From positions 1 to 19,043 of the forward strand of contig SDZP01000020.1 in assembly GCA_004144935.1 (NCBI GenBank): a stretch of DNA of 19,043 nucleotides, read 5' to 3'. Shown here one piece after another: positions 1 through 6,243 of this stretch. The notes beneath the pieces were generated by a model, which had not been told where the DNA came from, did not search any database, and worked only from the letters and a program-made list of their open reading frames with translations. Made by a program: the position numbers and the translations under genes. The first letter of the stretch is position 1, and each line of letters starts with the position of its first letter. The stretch comes from Caulobacteraceae bacterium (lineage in GTDB: Bacteria > Pseudomonadota > Alphaproteobacteria > Caulobacterales > Caulobacteraceae).

Positions 1-216
1 GGCCAGGGACGGCACGGCGCGGAACAGCACCGAGAGCCCGATCAGAAGGACGGCCAGCGTGCCGAAGGACAACATCAGGACGGCGGGCGTTGACGAGGAA
101 GAGATGATGGGGACGTCCGGCGCCCCGGGGCCCCAGATGATGAAGGCGATCGCGCCGGTCACGAGGATGCCGCCGAGGATCTGGATGATGCTTACCTGGC
201 GGAGGATGCGCTTCAT
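1..216 (-). CDS. Small hydrophobic membrane protein, C-terminus cut by window edge
   Basis: I do not recognise this protein. The visible 72 residues begin MKRILRQVSIIQILGG and contain two hydrophobic stretches, about residues 9-28 and 46-66, joined by a short Pro/Ser-rich loop (GAPDVPIISSSS). This suggests an inner-membrane protein with two or more spanning segments. The start at 216 is supported by an AGGA ribosome-binding site that overlaps the stop codon of the gene above (TAGGAACCGATG), so the two are almost certainly translated from one mRNA. The reading frame is open to base 1, so the 3' end is missing from the window. It could be a transporter subunit or an orphan membrane protein. The sequence gives no catalytic motif. 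Confidence 0.6.
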   Translation of the reverse strand, partial: MKRILRQVSIIQILGGILVTGAIAFIIWGPGAPDVPIISSSSTPAVLMLSFGTLAVLLIGLSVLFRAVPSLA

Positions 217-222
217 CGGTTC

Positions 223-957
223 CTATCCAAAGCTGGCGATGCGAGCGCGGGGCCAGATAACCTCGACCTGCGGCGCGACCTCGCCGACCAGATCGAGAAA
301 CGGGCGGGCCTGCAGCCCAGCGGCGGCCAGATCCACCTGGATCGAACGGGGTAGTCCGCCGCTGTCTTCGCCGACCAGCGAAACCTGCCTGGCCTTGAGG
401 TCGCCCTCGACAGTGATCCGCCCGATCTCCCTCCAAGGGATCAGCCGGTTCGGCCTGCCAGTGTATATTCCCGTATTATCGATCGCCAGGACGACCGCCG
501 GGGAGAAGGCCAGGATCAGCAGGTTCACCGCGAGCCATAGCCCCCACAGGGTCGCGGCGGCGGCGATCAAGGTCCTGGACCAATCGCCCGCGAAGTAGGC
601 CTGCTGGCCCACGTCGGCGACCGCTGGCAGTATCCATAGACCGAAGACGCCTCCCAGGTAATGCATGCGAGCGCGAAGGGACCGTCTCCAGGCGTAGCCC
701 CCATCCCTGGACGCGTGGATCGGGCCGGCCCAGCCGACCTGGTCGATCACCACCGTCGCGAGGCAGCCCAGCCCCAAGACCGCCATGAGGAGAACGAAGG
801 GAAGCAGGCCGCCATCCGGAATGATCCGGAACTGCAACGGCCGGGGCGCCTGGAAAAGGTAAAGGGCGCCGACGAGCACCAGGGCGATCACCATGAAGGG
901 CTGGATAGCGCTCCAGGCCCGACCGACCACCCCGATTGTCTTCCCCGACGGGCTCAT
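223..957 (-). CDS. Membrane protein with four predicted TM segments and a C-terminal PH-like (STM3941/YcxB-like) region
   Basis: This 244-residue protein has four hydrophobic stretches, roughly residues 20-38, 50-72, 95-115 and 130-155, followed by a soluble tail of about 85 residues. The tail contains VLAIDNTGIYTG and LIPWREIGRITVEGD. That pattern (a D-x-x-G-I-Y strand followed by I-P-W-x-x-I) is what I associate with bacterial PH-like membrane proteins of the STM3941/YcxB type. This is recollection, not a search result, and no enzymatic function is implied. It lies 33 bp downstream of ecm on the same strand and 6 bp upstream of another small membrane gene, so it may be read through from ecm. 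There is no clear Shine-Dalgarno at the chosen ATG. Met22 is a possible later start but would remove part of TM1. Confidence 0.6.
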   Translation of the reverse strand: MSPSGKTIGVVGRAWSAIQPFMVIALVLVGALYLFQAPRPLQFRIIPDGGLLPFVLLMAVLGLGCLATVVIDQVGWAGPIHASRDGGYAWRRSLRARMHYLGGVFGLWILPAVADVGQQAYFAGDWSRTLIAAAATLWGLWLAVNLLILAFSPAVVLAIDNTGIYTGRPNRLIPWREIGRITVEGDLKARQVSLVGEDSGGLPRSIQVDLAAAGLQARPFLDLVGEVAPQVEVIWPRARIASFG

Positions 958-990
958 GCCGCCGAGCCTACATCCTGGATCGCGGCACGC

Positions 991-2979
991 CTAGACGGAG
1001 GCGAGAATGCTCTGTTCCACAACCTTGACCACGTCGCCCATGATCTCGGTCAGCTTGAAGTCCTTCGGCGTATAGACCCGCCGCACGCCCATCTGCTTGA
1101 GCACCAACGCGTCCTCCGGCGGGATGATGCCGCCGACGACGACGGGGATGTCGCCCAGGCCCTCGGCGCGCATCAGGCGGACGACCTCCTGCACGAGATC
1201 CAGGTGCGAGCCCGAGAGGATGGAGAGGCCGACGACGTGGGCGTTCGAGGCCCGGGCGCTGGCGACGATCTCCTCGGGGGTCGAGCGGATGCCGTCGTAG
1301 ACCACGTCCATGCCGACGGCGCGGGCGCGGGTGGCGATCTGTTCGGCGCCGTTGCTGTGGCCGTCGAGGCCGGGCTTGCCGATCAGGTAGGTCAGGGGGC
1401 GGCCGAGCACGAGCGAGACGCGGGCGACCTCGGCCTTGACGGCCTCTAGGTCTTCAGCGTCGCCGGTGGCCACTGCCATAGCGACGCCGGTGGGGCCGCG
1501 GTACTCGCCGAACACCTCGCGCAGGGCGAAGCTCCATTCCCCGGTCGTGACCCCGGCGCGGGCGGCGGCGATCGAGGCTTCCATGACGTTGCGGCCCTCG
1601 GAGGCGGTGATCTTCAGTACACGGAGGGCTTCATCGGCGGCGGCTTGATCGCGGGCGGCGCGCCAGGCCTTCAGCTTGCCGACCACCTCGGCCTCGAGGC
1701 GCGGATCGACGGTCTCGATGGAGCCTTCGCCGGCCGACAGCGGGCTCTCCTCGGTATCGGTCCAGCGATTGACGCCGACCACGGTCATCTCGCCGGTCTC
1801 GATGCCCCGGAAGCGCATGGCGTTGGAACTGACCAGCTGTTCCTTCATGTAGCCGATGGCCGCCGAGGCGCCGCCCAGGGCGTCGATCTTCGCCAGTTCG
1901 CTGAGCGCCCCGGCCTTCAGTTCGGCGACCTTGGCCTCGACCACATGGCTGCCGGCGAACAGGTCCTCGTATTCCAGCAGGTCCGTCTCATAGGCCAGCA
2001 CCTGCTGCATGCGCAGGCTCCATTGCTGGTCCCAGGGCCGGGGCAGGCCGAGCGCCTCGTTCCAGGCCGGGAGCTGCAGGGCGCGGCAGCGGGCGTCCTT
2101 GGACAGGGTGACGGCCAGCGCTTCCAGCAGGATGCGGTAGGGGTTGTTTTCCGGCTGCTGCTCGGTGAGGCCGAGGCTGTTGACCTGCACCCCATAGCGG
2201 AAGCGGCGGGCCTTGGCGTCCTGGACGCCGTAGCGATCGCGCAGGATTTCGTCCCAGAGGGCGGTGAAGCTGCGCATCTTGCACAGCTCGGTGACGAAGC
2301 GGACGCCGGCGTTGACGAAGAAACTGATCCGCGAACAGACGATATCGAAATCGGCCTCCGGAACCTGGCCGCCGGCCCGCACCGTATCGAGCACCGAGAT
2401 GGCCGTGGCCAGGGCATAGGCCAACTCCTGCTCCGGCGTCGCCCCGGCCTCCTGCAGGTGGTAGCTGCAGACGTTGATCGGGTTCCACTTCGGGGTCTCG
2501 CGGTAGCACCAGGCGACCATGTCGCCGATCAGCTTCAGGCTGGGCTCCGGCGGGAAGATGTAGGTCCCGCGGCTGAGGTATTCCTTGATCAGGTCGTTCT
2601 GGGTGGTGCCCTGCAGTTTCGTGCGGGCCGCGCTCTGCTCGTCGGCCAGGGCCACATACATGGCCAGCAGCCAGGCGGCGGGGGCGTTGATGGTCATCGA
2701 GGTGTTCATGCGGTCCAGCGGGATCGCCTCGAACAGGGTGCGCATATCCCCCAGATGCCCGACCGGCACCCCGACCTTGCCGACCTCGCCCCGCGCCAGG
2801 ATGTGGTCGGCGTCGTAGCCGGTCTGGGTCGGCAGGTCGAAGGCCACCGACAGGCCCGTCTGACCGGCGCCGAGGTTGCGCCGATAGAGGGCGTTGGACT
2901 TGGCCGCGGTCGAATGGCCCGCATAGGTGCGGAAGATCCACGGGGCGTCAGGGGCGTGCTGGAAGGGGGTGTCGGTCAT
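991..2979 (-). CDS. ecm: Ethylmalonyl-CoA mutase (MeaA-like, adenosylcobalamin-dependent)
   Basis: Ecm converts (2R)-ethylmalonyl-CoA to (2S)-methylsuccinyl-CoA in the cytoplasm, a step of the ethylmalonyl-CoA pathway for acetyl-CoA assimilation. The sequence closely resembles MeaA from methylotrophs as I remember it. Shared blocks include PWIFRTYAGHSTA, GLSVAFDLPTQTGYD, GTTQNDLIKEYLSRGTY, NVCSYHLQEAGATP and NSLGLTEQQPENNPYR. The substrate-binding barrel fills the first 500 residues or so. The C-terminal B12 domain has the base-off signature: DGHSNG at 539-544 with cobalt-ligand His541, S-I-L at 586-588 and GG at 616-617. I chose MTDTPF at 2979 (662 aa). The 23-codon upstream extension is translated from the neighbouring REP arm and is not family-like. 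The start lacks a good Shine-Dalgarno. Methylmalonyl-CoA mutase is the main alternative, but the single-chain MeaA-like pattern and ccr close by favour Ecm. Confidence 0.93.
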   Translation of the reverse strand: MTDTPFQHAPDAPWIFRTYAGHSTAAKSNALYRRNLGAGQTGLSVAFDLPTQTGYDADHILARGEVGKVGVPVGHLGDMRTLFEAIPLDRMNTSMTINAPAAWLLAMYVALADEQSAARTKLQGTTQNDLIKEYLSRGTYIFPPEPSLKLIGDMVAWCYRETPKWNPINVCSYHLQEAGATPEQELAYALATAISVLDTVRAGGQVPEADFDIVCSRISFFVNAGVRFVTELCKMRSFTALWDEILRDRYGVQDAKARRFRYGVQVNSLGLTEQQPENNPYRILLEALAVTLSKDARCRALQLPAWNEALGLPRPWDQQWSLRMQQVLAYETDLLEYEDLFAGSHVVEAKVAELKAGALSELAKIDALGGASAAIGYMKEQLVSSNAMRFRGIETGEMTVVGVNRWTDTEESPLSAGEGSIETVDPRLEAEVVGKLKAWRAARDQAAADEALRVLKITASEGRNVMEASIAAARAGVTTGEWSFALREVFGEYRGPTGVAMAVATGDAEDLEAVKAEVARVSLVLGRPLTYLIGKPGLDGHSNGAEQIATRARAVGMDVVYDGIRSTPEEIVASARASNAHVVGLSILSGSHLDLVQEVVRLMRAEGLGDIPVVVGGIIPPEDALVLKQMGVRRVYTPKDFKLTEIMGDVVKVVEQSILASV

Positions 2980-3024
2980 CGGGGGCGATGATGGCCCTGT
3001 CGGTGTTGCAGCGCAATATTCGGG

Positions 3025-3098
3025 AAATCGGGGACAGGTTATCCGCACCCCATTTCCGCGCGGGCCAAATTGGCGAACGGATAACCTGTCCCCGATTT
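3025..3098. repeat. REP pair, left copy (21-nt arms, 32-nt spacer)
   Basis: Arms 3025-3045 and 3078-3098 are perfect reverse complements, so the transcript of either strand can fold into a long hairpin. The right edge of the spacer reads GGCGAA and the left edge CACCCCA. The same edges appear, inverted, in the downstream copy. The pair lies 45 bp upstream of the ecm start and would sit in the ecm leader if transcription comes from beyond it. Confidence 0.9.
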
Positions 3099-3153
3099 CA
3101 ACACCGTCTTACCGTCGGATCAGAGGTTGACGACGCCGCTGGCGTAGAACAAT

Positions 3154-3168
3154 GTTCACTCATTGTTC
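3154..3168 (+). promoter_or_regulatory. Candidate LexA (SOS) box GTTC-N7-GTTC
   Basis: The sequence GTTCACTCATTGTTC matches exactly the alphaproteobacterial LexA consensus GTTC-N7-GTTC, established in Caulobacter and Rhizobiales. It ends 16 bp before the ATG of the RAYT gene, a position where a bound repressor would block transcription or promoter escape. The same stretch also forms an 8-bp inverted repeat (GAACAATG at 3147-3154, CATTGTTC at 3161-3168, 6-nt spacer) and is followed by the palindrome ATTCCGGAAT at 3170-3179. The motif has eight fixed bases, so a chance match somewhere in 19 kb is not rare. Its placement is what makes it credible. LexA control itself is inference. Confidence 0.5.
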
Positions 3169-3184
3169 CATTCCGGAATTGATT

Positions 3185-3928
3185 ATGGCCCGCCGTCCCC
3201 GTGTCGTTGTTCCCGGCCTGCCGCACCACGTGACCCAGCGTGGAAATCGCCGTCAGCCCATCTTCTTCGAAGACGGCGATCAGCGGGTCTACAAGTTCAT
3301 GCTTGCCGAACATTGCCGACGGTGGGGGGTGGAGATCTGGGCCTATTGCCTGATGCCCAACCACGTCCACCTGATCATGACACCGGGCGACGAGACGGGC
3401 CTGGCCAAGGTGATGGGCGAGACCCACCGTCGCTACACCAGCTTCATCAACAGCCGCCACGGCTGGGTCGGCCATCTGTTTCAAGGGCGATATGCGTCGG
3501 TGGTCATGGATGAACGCCACCTCCTCGCGGCGGCGCGATATGTCGGGCTCAATCCCGTCCGGGCGAAGCTCGTCGATCGCGCTGAAGCGTGGCCATGGTC
3601 CAGTGTGCGGGCGCACATCGCAGGCGAGGATGACGGGCTGGTCCGGGTCCGGCCGATGCTGCAGCGGATCGAGCGGTTCGCGGAATTCATGCACCCCGAG
3701 CCTGCCGGGGAGACAGCCTGGGAGGAGGCTTATCGGGCGCTGCGCGCCTCCGAGACGACGGGACGCCCCTGTGGGGCAGAGACCTTCGTTCGGCGGCTGG
3801 AAGCGGAGCTGGGCCGCGCGTTGCTGCCCGAGCGGCGCGGGCGGCCTAAAAATCGGGGACAGGTTATCCGTTCGCCGGTCGCGACCTCTGACGAACATTG
3901 GGGCGCGGATAACCTGTCCCCGATTTAG
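3185..3928 (+). CDS. REP-associated tyrosine transposase (RAYT, Y1/IS200-like HUH family)
   Basis: The protein (247 aa) belongs to the Y1 HUH single-strand transposases that act on REP hairpins. Visible motifs are an N-terminal HHVTQRGNRRQPIFF block, the HUH metal-binding motif NHVH at 59-62 and the conserved AARYVGLNPVRAKLV block at 116-130. Tyr119 in that block is the likely nucleophile, and all expected catalytic residues appear intact. I chose ATG 3185 (MARRPRVVVPG), where the family normally starts. The longer frame from 3152 begins inside the palindromic upstream region. The last 25 or so residues (from about 223) are translated from the downstream REP pair, and the stop codon TAG overlaps its final base. 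A tail ending in RRGRPK would be a natural family end, so this tail may be an add-on. The gene is antisense to its neighbours ecm and the crotonase gene. Confidence 0.9.
   Translation: MARRPRVVVPGLPHHVTQRGNRRQPIFFEDGDQRVYKFMLAEHCRRWGVEIWAYCLMPNHVHLIMTPGDETGLAKVMGETHRRYTSFINSRHGWVGHLFQGRYASVVMDERHLLAAARYVGLNPVRAKLVDRAEAWPWSSVRAHIAGEDDGLVRVRPMLQRIERFAEFMHPEPAGETAWEEAYRALRASETTGRPCGAETFVRRLEAELGRALLPERRGRPKNRGQVIRSPVATSDEHWGADNLSPI
3850..3926. repeat. REP pair, right copy (21-nt arms, 35-nt spacer), inside the RAYT reading frame
   Basis: Arms 3850-3870 and 3906-3926 are perfect reverse complements and identical to the arms of the left copy. The spacer starts TTCGCC and ends TTGGGGCG, matching the reverse complement of the left spacer edges, while the middle is unrelated. 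The outermost bases supply the stop codon of the crotonase gene (TTA at 3925-3927 read on minus) and most of the stop codon of the transposase (TAG at 3926-3928). Confidence 0.9.
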
Positions 3929-4650
3929 CAGCGGTTGAAGCTCGGCGTTCGCTTTGCCGCGAACGCCGCCAACGCCGCCTGGTGGTCCTCGCTGTGGAAC
4001 AGCGTCGCCAGTTCGGCCCGCTCATCGAACGGCCGGCCGACGACGCGCTTGACGGCCTCGACCGACAGCGGGGCGCGGCTGGCGATGCGGTCGGCCAGGG
4101 CCAGCGCCGCCTTCACCACCGGCCGGTGCAGGCCGGTGACCAGGCCGCGGATCAGGGCGGTCTCGGCGTCGACCGGGGCGCCGCTGAGCAGCAGGGCCTT
4201 GGCCGGGCCTTCGCCGATCAGCCGGGGCAGGCGCTTGACCGAGGCCATCAGTCCGACGTTGACCCCCGAGGCCGTGAAGATGGCGCCCGGACTGGAGAGG
4301 CGGATGTCGCAGGCCAAGGCCAGTTCCAGCCCGCCGCCGAGGCAGAAGCCATTGATGGCGGCGATGACGGGGACGCGGGCGGCCTCGACCCTGGCCATCA
4401 GGCCGTTGAAGTGATGCACCGCCTCCAGCCCGCCGGCTCCACGCCCGGCCGCCTCGATCAGATCATCGCCGGCGCAGAAGGCCTGGCCCCGGCCGGTCAG
4501 GACGATGCAGCGGACGGCGAGGTCGGCGTCGGCGTCGTCCAGCGCCGCCGCCAGTTCCCCCCGGGCGGCCATGCCGAGCGCGTTCACCGGCGGCTGGTCC
4601 ATCTCCAGCAGGACAACGGCGGCCGAGGGGCGGGAGACGTGCAGGACCAT
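3925..4650 (-). CDS. Enoyl-CoA hydratase/isomerase (crotonase) family protein
   Basis: This 241-residue protein has the crotonase fold. FCAGDD at 58-63 and NGFCLGGGLELALACDIRL at 100-118 form the oxyanion hole. Glu109 in GGGLE aligns with Glu144 of rat mitochondrial hydratase. The second catalytic acid (Glu164 in rat, normally in a P-E pair) aligns with Gly129 in FTASGVNVGL, as in the ECHDC3-like branch. Plain hydration of crotonyl-CoA is therefore not assured. Isomerase, decarboxylase or hydrolase chemistry is equally possible. The start at 4650 (MVLHVSRP) has a good AAGGA ribosome-binding site. The last codons run up to the REP arm, whose outer edge gives the stop TAA, so the original C-terminus may have been altered. 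It is divergent from ccr and co-directional with ecm, which suggests a role in C4/C5 acyl-CoA metabolism. Confidence 0.85.
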   Translation of the reverse strand: MVLHVSRPSAAVVLLEMDQPPVNALGMAARGELAAALDDADADLAVRCIVLTGRGQAFCAGDDLIEAAGRGAGGLEAVHHFNGLMARVEAARVPVIAAINGFCLGGGLELALACDIRLSSPGAIFTASGVNVGLMASVKRLPRLIGEGPAKALLLSGAPVDAETALIRGLVTGLHRPVVKAALALADRIASRAPLSVEAVKRVVGRPFDERAELATLFHSEDHQAALAAFAAKRTPSFNRC

Positions 4651-4936
4651 GGGTCCATCCTTGCGACCGGCGCGCCGGGCTGTAAATCCAGGTCCGCCCA
4701 CAAATCCATGTTGCGCCGCACAAGAATCTACTTGCCAGCACCCTGGACCTGTCACACGATCCTGCCCCAGCGATGGCCGCGAACCCTGCCCTGTGGGCAG
4801 ATCCTTGCGCCAAACCGCTGATCCGACGGGGCGAGCGGCCCTCCCGCGAGGAGAGGTTCCCGCAGCGCCCCGCGGGCGCGTCGGCAACAGGCGCGGGGAC
4901 TGCCGCATTGCAACAGGAACGCCACGAGAGCCACCG
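4651..4936. promoter_or_regulatory. Divergent leader region between the crotonase gene and ccr
   Basis: These 286 bp must hold the promoters of both the crotonase gene (leftward) and ccr (rightward). They are less GC-extreme near 4680-4740. A small hairpin, CTGCCC/GGGCAG with a 3-nt loop, lies at 4786-4800 in the ccr leader. I could not identify a convincing -35/-10 pair or a TTTGCAA-type box of the kind known for short-chain acyl-CoA regulators. No small gene is evident; the long overlapping frames have no family-like sequence. Confidence 0.45.
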
Positions 4937-6211
4937 ATGACCACCGAGACGCTCGAAAAGACCGAACTCAAGGACCTGTACGAGATCGGCGAGATTCCGC
5001 CCCTCGGCCACGTGCCCGCCAACATGTACGCCTGGGCCATCCGCAAGGAGCGGCACGGATCGCCGGCGACCGCCATGCAGGTCGAGGTCATTCCCACCTG
5101 GGAGATCGGCGAGGACGAGGTGCTGGTCCTCGTGATGGCCGCCGGGGTCAACTACAACGGCGTCTGGGCCGCCCTCGGCACCCCGGTCAGCCCCTTCGAC
5201 GGCCACAAGCAGCCGGTCCATGTGGCCGGCTCGGACGCCTCGGGCATCGTCTACAAGATCGGCGCCAAGGTTAAGCGCTGGAAGGTCGGCGACGAGGTTG
5301 TCATCCACTGTAACCAGGACGACGGCGACGACGAGGAATGCAACGGCGGCGACCCGATGTTCTCCTCCAGCCAGCGCATCTGGGGCTACGAGACCCCGGA
5401 CGGCAGCTTCGCCCAGTTCTGCCGGGTGCAGTCGCGCCAGCTGATGCCCCGCCCGCGTCACCTGACCTGGGAAGAGAGCGCCTGCTACACCCTGACCCTC
5501 GCCACCGCCTACCGCATGCTGTTCGGCCACAAGCCGCATGAGCTGAAGCCCGGCCAGAACGTGCTGGTCTGGGGCGCCTCGGGCGGGCTTGGCGTTTTTG
5601 CGACCCAGCTGGCCGCCGTGGCCGGGGCCAACGCCATCGGCGTGGTCTCCAGCGATGACAAGGTCGACTACGTGCTCAGCCAGGGCGCCAAGGCGGTGCT
5701 GAACCGCAGCGAGTTCAACTGCTGGGGCCAGCTGCCGACGGTGAACGGCCCCGAGTTCGACGACTACATGAAGGAAAGCCGCAAGTTCGGTAAGGCGATC
5801 TGGAACATCACCGGCAAGCGCGACGTCGACATGGTGTTCGAACACCCCGGCGAGGCGACCTTCCCGGTCAGCGTCTTCCTGGTGAAGCGCGGCGGCATGG
5901 TGGTGATCTGCGCCGGCACCACCGGCTACAACCTGACCATGGACGCCCGCTTCCTGTGGATGCGCCAGAAGCGCGTGCAGGGCAGCCACTTCGCCAACCT
6001 GGCCCAGGCCTCGGCGGCCAACCAGCTGGTCATCGACCGCCGCGTCGACCCGGCCCTGTCGGAAGTCTTCACCTGGGACGCCATTCCCGACGCCCACGAG
6101 AAGATGCTGGCCAACAAGCACCCGCCGGGAAACATGGCGGTGCTGGTCTGCGCCCAGAAGCCGGGCCTGCGGACGTTTGAGGAAGTGCAGGAGCTGAGCG
6201 GGCCTCTGTAG
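4937..6211 (+). CDS. ccr: Crotonyl-CoA carboxylase/reductase
   Basis: Ccr performs the NADPH-dependent reductive carboxylation of crotonyl-CoA with CO2 to (2S)-ethylmalonyl-CoA, the signature reaction of the ethylmalonyl-CoA pathway. The 424-residue protein is a full-length medium-chain dehydrogenase/reductase. It has VNYNGVW at 71-77, the NADPH-binding motif GASGGLG at 213-219, VFEHPGEATFPVS near 300-312 and GSHFAN at 349-354. By alignment from memory to the Kitasatospora enzyme, the CO2-binding residues correspond to Asn74, Tyr151 (Phe there), Glu152 and His351, so the carboxylation pocket looks intact. This separates it from plain crotonyl-CoA reductases. ATG 4937 gives the expected N-terminus; the ribosome-binding site (GAGAG) is weak. 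The gene is divergent from the crotonase gene and about 2 kb from ecm, its pathway partner. The epimerase and methylsuccinyl-CoA dehydrogenase are not in the window. Confidence 0.96.
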   Translation: MTTETLEKTELKDLYEIGEIPPLGHVPANMYAWAIRKERHGSPATAMQVEVIPTWEIGEDEVLVLVMAAGVNYNGVWAALGTPVSPFDGHKQPVHVAGSDASGIVYKIGAKVKRWKVGDEVVIHCNQDDGDDEECNGGDPMFSSSQRIWGYETPDGSFAQFCRVQSRQLMPRPRHLTWEESACYTLTLATAYRMLFGHKPHELKPGQNVLVWGASGGLGVFATQLAAVAGANAIGVVSSDDKVDYVLSQGAKAVLNRSEFNCWGQLPTVNGPEFDDYMKESRKFGKAIWNITGKRDVDMVFEHPGEATFPVSVFLVKRGGMVVICAGTTGYNLTMDARFLWMRQKRVQGSHFANLAQASAANQLVIDRRVDPALSEVFTWDAIPDAHEKMLANKHPPGNMAVLVCAQKPGLRTFEEVQELSGPL

Positions 6212-6219
6212 AGGGGCCC

Positions 6220-6237
6220 CTCCCCGACCTGGGGGAG
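6220..6237. terminator. Possible weak bidirectional terminator hairpin between ccr and the MFS gene
   Basis: CTCCCC and GGGGAG form a 6-bp GC stem with a 6-nt loop in the 32-bp gap between two convergent genes. There is no T-run on either side, so a classic intrinsic terminator is not shown. Position is the main support. Confidence 0.3.
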
Positions 6238-6243
6238 CAAGGT

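Larger units (their letters stand above)
3025..3926. mobile_element. RAYT module: REP transposase gene bounded by two inverted REP-pair elements
   Basis: The 902-bp block starts and ends with the same 21-nt sequence in opposite orientations, which contains GGGGACAGGTTATCCG. Each end has a second, inward copy, giving four identical arms at 3025-3045, 3078-3098, 3850-3870 and 3906-3926. The spacers are 32 and 35 nt. The similarity runs beyond the arms. The two inner arms share six more bases (27 nt identical), and the two outer arms match over 28 nt with one mismatch. So the left and right pairs are inverted copies of one element. Between them lies one transposase gene on the plus strand. This is the arrangement known for RAYTs (REP-associated tyrosine transposases). 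I see no target-site duplication. The block separates ecm from a co-directional crotonase gene. Confidence 0.85.

Noticed and set aside
2980..3048. Longer N-terminus of ecm starting at 3048
   Set aside because: The extra 23 residues come from the REP arm and leader and do not resemble the family. MTDTPF at 2979 gives the expected start close to PWIFRTYAGHS.
3098..3898. Minus-strand open frame of 266 codons opposite the RAYT gene
   Set aside because: It lies antisense to a transposase with intact HUH and tyrosine motifs, and its ends are translated from the REP arms. No independent support for coding.
4786..4800. Hairpin CTGCCC-TGT-GGGCAG in the ccr leader as a riboswitch or attenuator
   Set aside because: A 6-bp stem with a 3-nt loop is common by chance in GC-rich DNA. 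There is no conserved aptamer pattern that I recognise and no T-run.
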